This document shows positions 32,736-36,092 of a stretch of 36,092 bases of DNA, one piece after another; positions within the stretch are counted from its first letter, which is position 1; each line of letters starts with the position of its first letter. This stretch comes from Chloroflexota bacterium (GTDB lineage Bacteria; Chloroflexota; Dehalococcoidia; JACQTR01): NCBI GenBank assembly GCA_016210705.1, contig JACQTR010000183.1, forward strand, positions 1-36,092. The letters are read 5' to 3'. A program made the position numbers and the translations under genes. The notes beneath the pieces are model-generated. The model was given only the letters and a program-made list of their open reading frames with translations, did not search any database and was not told the DNA's origin.

Positions 32736-32764
32736 TTGACAAGGAACTGAGGGTGTGCTAGATT
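32736..32764 (+). promoter_or_regulatory. Strong extended -10 sigma70 promoter for small membrane protein
   Basis: TTGACA (32736-32741) is a perfect -35, followed after 17 bases by TAGATT (32759-32764). TGC directly before the -10 gives an extended -10 element. The only gene downstream is the 82-residue membrane protein at 32823. Confidence 0.8.
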
Positions 32765-32822
32765 CAGCGGTGAGATGTCACAGTCCGTGCGAAGGTGTGG
32801 ATAAGAAGGAGGACTGATTAAA

Positions 32823-33071
32823 ATGGTTTCAACTGTAACCACTACCGTTGTCACCGTAATTAGTACGGTATCCAGCATATCTGTGGTGGCCTCTCTAGGA
32901 CTAGCGGCGGTGCTAACCCTGATCGCCTCTTTGGTGACCAAGGAACTAGCTAGCGCTGGCGGTGGTGTTAGGTTAAGATTGCTAAGCCGCAATCTTAACG
33001 TTTCGGTCTTTCCTTTGTTCTTCGTTTTCTTATTTATCGTTATCCTAAGAGCGCTAGCAGTTCTAGCCTAA
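32823..33071 (+). CDS. Small two-helix membrane protein of unknown function (82 aa)
   Basis: An 82-residue protein with two predicted membrane helices: a Thr/Val/Ser-rich N-terminus (MVSTVTTTVVTVISTVSSIS) running into GLAAVLTLIASLV, then a polar middle (TKELASAGGGVRLRLLSRN) and a second helix (VFPLFFVFLFIVILRALAVL). GGAGG stands about 9 bases before the ATG. The gene is monocistronic, with a near-consensus extended -10 promoter and a strong terminator, so abundant expression is likely. I recall similar Thr/Val-rich two-helix proteins from Dehalococcoidia-type genomes, but no function is known to me. Possible roles: membrane-structure protein, toxin-like peptide or secretion partner. Confidence 0.82.
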   Translation: MVSTVTTTVVTVISTVSSISVVASLGLAAVLTLIASLVTKELASAGGGVRLRLLSRNLNVSVFPLFFVFLFIVILRALAVLA

Positions 33072-33103
33072 AACGCAAGCAGAGTCACAACAAGCATCAT
33101 GGC

Positions 33104-33135
33104 ATAAGGCCACCTTTCGGTGGCCTTATTTATTT
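33104..33135 (+). terminator. Rho-independent terminator
   Basis: Perfect 11-base stem ATAAGGCCACC (33104-33114) and GGTGGCCTTAT (33119-33129) around a TTTC loop, followed by TTATTT on the plus strand. It ends the small membrane protein transcript. It also lies directly beyond the stop of the opposing CPBP gene and may act on that side too, but there the tail is not T-rich. Confidence 0.9.
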
Positions 33136-34642
33136 AGGGGAGAGCGGTGCCCAGAGGTACTAGCAGGCGTTGACCACTGACAAGAGTCCTATCCTGCAAG
33201 CTATTCAATTCTACTATCATCTCCACGGTAGTGCCGTAATAGCTGGCGATTCCAGTCAGGGTATCCCCAGTCGCCACTACGTGAAGGGTCATGGGTTGGC
33301 TAGGCACATTTAGCTGTCGATAAGCGAGGATCGTATTCTTGTCCTCCAGCTTGTTCAACATAAGCAATACATCAATTGTGGTACCCAAGCGCCTGGCGAT
33401 GGAAAAAAGAGTATCGCCAGGCGCAACAGTATAGCTCATCACCCAAGTAGTTGGCGAAGGCTTTGGACTGGCAGTCGGAGTTGTCGTAGGAAGAGGTGTC
33501 GGAGACGCCAAGCCAATCGGCCCAACTTTTATATAGCTAACTATTATCCACCCCACCAGGCCCCCATCATCCCTGACCTGCCACCAAAAAAGTCCATCTT
33601 TTTGCGCCTCTTCTCCCATCACCCAAAGGGCAGCACCCTCTGGCAGAACCCGCAAAATGGCAGAGGTAAGACCGGGAGTCTCCCGAAAATTCAAGCCCGC
33701 GTCCCCAGTGCCGCTCACAGTCGCCAATACCAGGTCTTTAGGCCGAGCAAAGATCGGGGTAGAGGTCGCCGTAGGAACCCAGGCTGTCGTTGGCATGGGA
33801 GTTAAAATGCTGGCAGGTTTGGAATGTGCCCCAGAAACAATGCCCGGAGCCTTGGAGAAAAAGGATATGTCAGGCAATCTTATCTCACCTAGAGGCAGAA
33901 CAGAGATTCCCCATAAGGGAATGAACAAAAAGAGACTGGAATTTAGCAAGCCGTGGGCGAGGGTCGTCCCCAGAATGGAGCCAGTTAGCCTCACAATCCA
34001 GGCAAAAAAGAGGCCAACGGCGAATACGAAAGCTAGCTCTACTACGCTGTAATAGCCCATGTGAAGAAGGCCGAAAAGCGCCGACACGTAAATTAGACCC
34101 CAACCCTGCATCCGCTCCAGGGCAGCCTTTTGCAACACCCCCCGAAAGACCAACTCCTCGGTAAAACCGGTGCCCACTATTATGATAATAGTTGGCAGCC
34201 AAAGGGCGCTGAAGCTGAAGGTATCGGCTAAGGGCTCAGGCTTCAAAATGAGGTACTCCACCGCCCCCAGAGGCAGCCCTATCAGCCCCACCACTACCTG
34301 TAAGGGCAGCCCACGCAGGGTAAGGCCCACATCCCGTCGAGAATAACCCACAAGCCGAACGCAGATGAAGGTGGCTATCAACAGGGGCACAGCGATTATG
34401 GCATACCAGTAGAGGATGAGTATGCTCCCCAGTGGCATAGAAAGGCTGAGAATACGAATCAAAGGAGCCAAGGAAAGACCCAGGTATAACTTGTGGACGG
34501 GAGGATCGCTGACGAGGGAAGCATGGGCCACTAAAGTCAGCAGAAGAAGGGCATGAAAAACGACCCCAGCCAGCGGACTGGCTAAGGTGGTAACCGCCTC
34601 CGCACCACCGATGGCGATAAGATAGAGAAGGAGTACTCTCAC
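33134..34642 (-). CDS. CPBP-family membrane protease fused to SH3b and two LysM domains
   Basis: A 502-residue multi-domain protein. Residues 1-245 hold about seven helices with the CPBP (Abi/CAAX-protease-like) motifs TGFTEELVFRGVL (Glu162-Glu163, Arg167), LLHMGYYS (His194) and LAHGLLN (His230). Residues 305-372 form a bacterial SH3 domain (VSGTGDAGLNFRETPG, LVGWIIVSYI). After a Thr/Pro linker (378-399) come two LysM domains (YTVAPGDTLFSIARRLG and HVVATGDTLTGIASYYG), which bind peptidoglycan or chitin-like glycans. So a membrane protease would reach the cell wall. GTG start at 34642 makes a GTGA overlap with the DUF1616 gene and has AAAGGAGG upstream; an ATG-like open frame to 34666 is less likely. 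Confidence 0.9.
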   Translation of the reverse strand: MRVLLLYLIAIGGAEAVTTLASPLAGVVFHALLLLTLVAHASLVSDPPVHKLYLGLSLAPLIRILSLSMPLGSILILYWYAIIAVPLLIATFICVRLVGYSRRDVGLTLRGLPLQVVVGLIGLPLGAVEYLILKPEPLADTFSFSALWLPTIIIIVGTGFTEELVFRGVLQKAALERMQGWGLIYVSALFGLLHMGYYSVVELAFVFAVGLFFAWIVRLTGSILGTTLAHGLLNSSLFLFIPLWGISVLPLGEIRLPDISFFSKAPGIVSGAHSKPASILTPMPTTAWVPTATSTPIFARPKDLVLATVSGTGDAGLNFRETPGLTSAILRVLPEGAALWVMGEEAQKDGLFWWQVRDDGGLVGWIIVSYIKVGPIGLASPTPLPTTTPTASPKPSPTTWVMSYTVAPGDTLFSIARRLGTTIDVLLMLNKLEDKNTILAYRQLNVPSQPMTLHVVATGDTLTGIASYYGTTVEMIVELNSLQDRTLVSGQRLLVPLGTALP

Positions 34643-35328
34643 AACCCTCCTTTGACATCCACCCAAAGGTACAAGGATCGATAGGCCTCGCTGACCCCCT
34701 CTTTATACAGCAGAAACTCCGCTAGCTGTGCCCGCCCCGCCTTGATAGCCTGAAAGCCGATTTCCCCCTCCCACCTCTGCCCATCATCCAAATTTATATG
34801 GCCTATGTCCTTCGTCTTTTCCCCATTGATAGTTATCTCTATACGGTAAACCACAGGCTCCCCTTCCTCATTCACTATACCTAGCTCCACTTTGGCCTCA
34901 TCTCCTAAAGTGATCTCCTGAGGATAGCCCTCTGCTTTCCCATCAAGGCCCAACATATAGAACTCGGTGAACCTCTCGCCGGCCTTAGGCTTAGCAATGA
35001 CATAGGTCAGACTTCCCAACGTCCCCAAAATGGCCAGAGCCAGGATGATGGCCAGCATCCTTCTCCAGACGCTTTGATACCTCCAGCTCAGGAGCAGGCT
35101 AAAGGGAGTCAACTGCCGCCCAGGCTCACGGCGAATAACGGGGAGCGATCTCCAGCGCCGAAGGAAGACAATAACCACCATCGCCAAGATGATGAAGACC
35201 CCCAACAACGAAACAAAAAATAGCCCTACGCCCCCAGGGGTGGAATTAGGTACTAGCCCAATTAAAGATACCCAAGCGAGACTCAGGCTACGGCTTAAAG
35301 CTAAACCAAAGACTGTCCTAATTATCAA
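34639..35328 (-). CDS. DUF1616-family membrane protein
   Basis: A 229-residue protein with hydrophobic segments at about 15-60 and 88-112, then an extracytoplasmic beta-rich domain. GERFTEFYMLGLDGKAEGYP, LGDEAKVELGIVNEEGEPV, VYRIEITING and AQLAEFLLYKEG are characteristic of DUF1616, a family common in archaea and Chloroflexi near surface-glycan genes. No enzyme motif is seen; the fold resembles an Ig-like domain and may bind or display on the surface. Coupled by 4-base overlaps to both neighbours (34639-34642 and 35325-35328). Confidence 0.88.
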   Translation of the reverse strand: MIIRTVFGLALSRSLSLAWVSLIGLVPNSTPGGVGLFFVSLLGVFIILAMVVIVFLRRWRSLPVIRREPGRQLTPFSLLLSWRYQSVWRRMLAIILALAILGTLGSLTYVIAKPKAGERFTEFYMLGLDGKAEGYPQEITLGDEAKVELGIVNEEGEPVVYRIEITINGEKTKDIGHINLDDGQRWEGEIGFQAIKAGRAQLAEFLLYKEGVSEAYRSLYLWVDVKGGL

Positions 35329-35864
35329 GCTATTTTCTCTGCCAATTCAACTCGTCCTTTTTTCATGAAGCAAACAACCTTTTGTCGCCTGACTAGGTTA
35401 AACAGAAAATGAGCCAAAATAGTCGCCCCCACTAGCTCGGGGATATAATCATGTGGGTTATTGAACAGGCTATGAATCAAGTGCCCCAGCCAGTTGGTGA
35501 TGTCGCCCCTGGGAAAGACCCAGCCGTAGAGGGGCCAGAGAATGGTTCTAGGACTGGACCACATCTCATCAAAAATAAGATGCATGATCGAGCCATAGGC
35601 CAGAACCAGCCCCCACGTTTTGTTCACTTTCCAAAATAAATAAACTCCTACCGCCAGCAAAACGAAAATGAAAATAAGGGTATGACCGAATATCCTACCG
35701 TTGCTGAACATATTGGCGAAGATAATCATACCCAAAGGTTTATCAATGATATCAGGCAGAAGGGAACCCAGAAGCACCATCCGATAGTCAATTGGCCCTA
35801 ACCTTAGGACTTTAAAGATTTCTACGATGCCAAGGGTAATCCCTGTATGGCCAAAGAAGAGCAT
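35325..35864 (-). CDS. Membrane-bound DUF457/YdjM-like putative metal-dependent hydrolase
   Basis: A 179-residue membrane protein with three or four helices and His/Asp motifs placed as in the YdjM/DUF457 group: FGHTGITLG, LLGSLLPDIIDKP, GRIFGHTLIF and SIMHLIFDEMW. These residues are thought to bind metal, but no reaction is proven for the family. First gene of the leftward operon with DUF1616 and the CPBP fusion. ATG 35864 has AAGG about five bases upstream, and a promoter lies at 35903-35931. Confidence 0.82.
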   Translation of the reverse strand: MLFFGHTGITLGIVEIFKVLRLGPIDYRMVLLGSLLPDIIDKPLGMIIFANMFSNGRIFGHTLIFIFVLLAVGVYLFWKVNKTWGLVLAYGSIMHLIFDEMWSSPRTILWPLYGWVFPRGDITNWLGHLIHSLFNNPHDYIPELVGATILAHFLFNLVRRQKVVCFMKKGRVELAEKIA

Positions 35865-35902
35865 AACACCTTCCCATAATTCTATTGGCTATACTGAGCA
35901 AG

Positions 35903-35931
35903 ATTCTATCATTTGTCCACGCCCGTGGCAA
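35903..35931 (-). promoter_or_regulatory. Sigma70-type promoter of the DUF457-DUF1616-CPBP operon
   Basis: On the minus strand TTGCCA (35926-35931) and TAGAAT (35903-35908) are 17 bases apart. Transcription would begin some 30 bases before the ATG at 35864. Nothing else gene-like is seen from 35932 to the window end; a lone TTGACA at 36064-36069 on the plus strand is too near the edge to judge. Confidence 0.6.
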
Positions 35932-36092
35932 ACGCAAAACCAGGACAACCAACGCTGGTGCAGGCAGCTGTGCGAGGCCTGAAGGTAGCCTTAGCTAATG
36001 GTTGCTGGCGTTTGACGTATACTACAAGCCCATACACACGTTTGAGGTATTTTGGACTAAGCTATTGACAGACGTCATGTAGCGATATATGC

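Noticed and set aside
32714..32992. Minus-strand open frame of 92 codons opposite the small membrane protein
   Set aside because: It is antisense to a gene with clear promoter, ribosome site and terminator, has a Thr/Val pattern that mirrors the sense codons, and no ribosome site.
1..36092. CRISPR array, tRNA, rRNA, insertion sequence or tandem repeat
   Set aside because: Gaps between genes are mostly under 100 bases; the three larger ones (976-1328, 32609-32822, 35865-36092) hold no regularly spaced repeats, cloverleaf or transposase signature that I can see.

Overview
This window is a 36 kb bacterial surface-glycan island, about half GC. Bacterial signatures are sigma70-type promoters, Shine-Dalgarno sites, GTG and TTG starts, and a rho-independent terminator. 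The family mix (a geranylgeranyl-reductase-like flavoprotein, DUF2206 and DUF1616 membrane proteins, many GT4/GT2 glycosyltransferases, CPBP-LysM fusion) suggests Chloroflexota, perhaps a Dehalococcoidia relative. That assignment is an inference from family content; no rRNA or other phylogenetic marker is present.

Layout. (a) 1-8230, plus strand: the 3' part of an O-antigen-ligase-like polymerase, a decayed copy of the promoter and 5' end of the reductase gene, then epimerase, radical SAM enzyme, DegT/StrS aminotransferase, Wzx-type flippase, two methyltransferases and a GT2. (b) 8235-32608, minus strand, meeting (a) head-on with 4 bases between stop codons. Read from right to left it holds: geranylgeranyl-reductase-like enzyme; the GDP-D-glycero-alpha-D-manno-heptose pathway (hddA, gmhA and a fused hddC-gmhB, with galE between); two GT2s; a B12-type radical SAM protein; methyltransferase; GT4; a GT4-thymidylate-kinase-like fusion; nucleotidyltransferase; GT4; a sulfate-activation set (small ribbon-helix-helix-like protein, CysD-like, CysN-like, two alkaline-phosphatase-superfamily proteins); two unknown proteins with their own promoter; GT4; methyltransferase; DUF2206 membrane protein. 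(c) 32736-33129, plus strand: a single-gene unit for an 82-residue membrane protein with a near-consensus promoter and a strong terminator. (d) 33134-35864, minus strand: CPBP protease-SH3-LysM fusion, DUF1616 protein and a DUF457-like membrane protein in one operon.

How it works together. Sugars are made and activated (GDP-heptose, GalE product, aminosugar), assembled by at least seven glycosyltransferases, decorated by methyltransferases and possibly by sulfate or radical chemistry, flipped by the Wzx-like protein and polymerised or ligated by the WaaL/Wzy-like protein. Thirteen gene junctions are 4-base ATGA or GTGA overlaps, which points to strong translational coupling.

The most interesting points are: a CysD-like protein carrying the CC...CxxC cysteine set of iron-sulfur APS reductases; a diverged inverted duplication bracketing the island (1008-1268 and 32469-32724); two unusual enzyme fusions; and an operator-like palindrome inside the promoter of an unknown two-gene unit.
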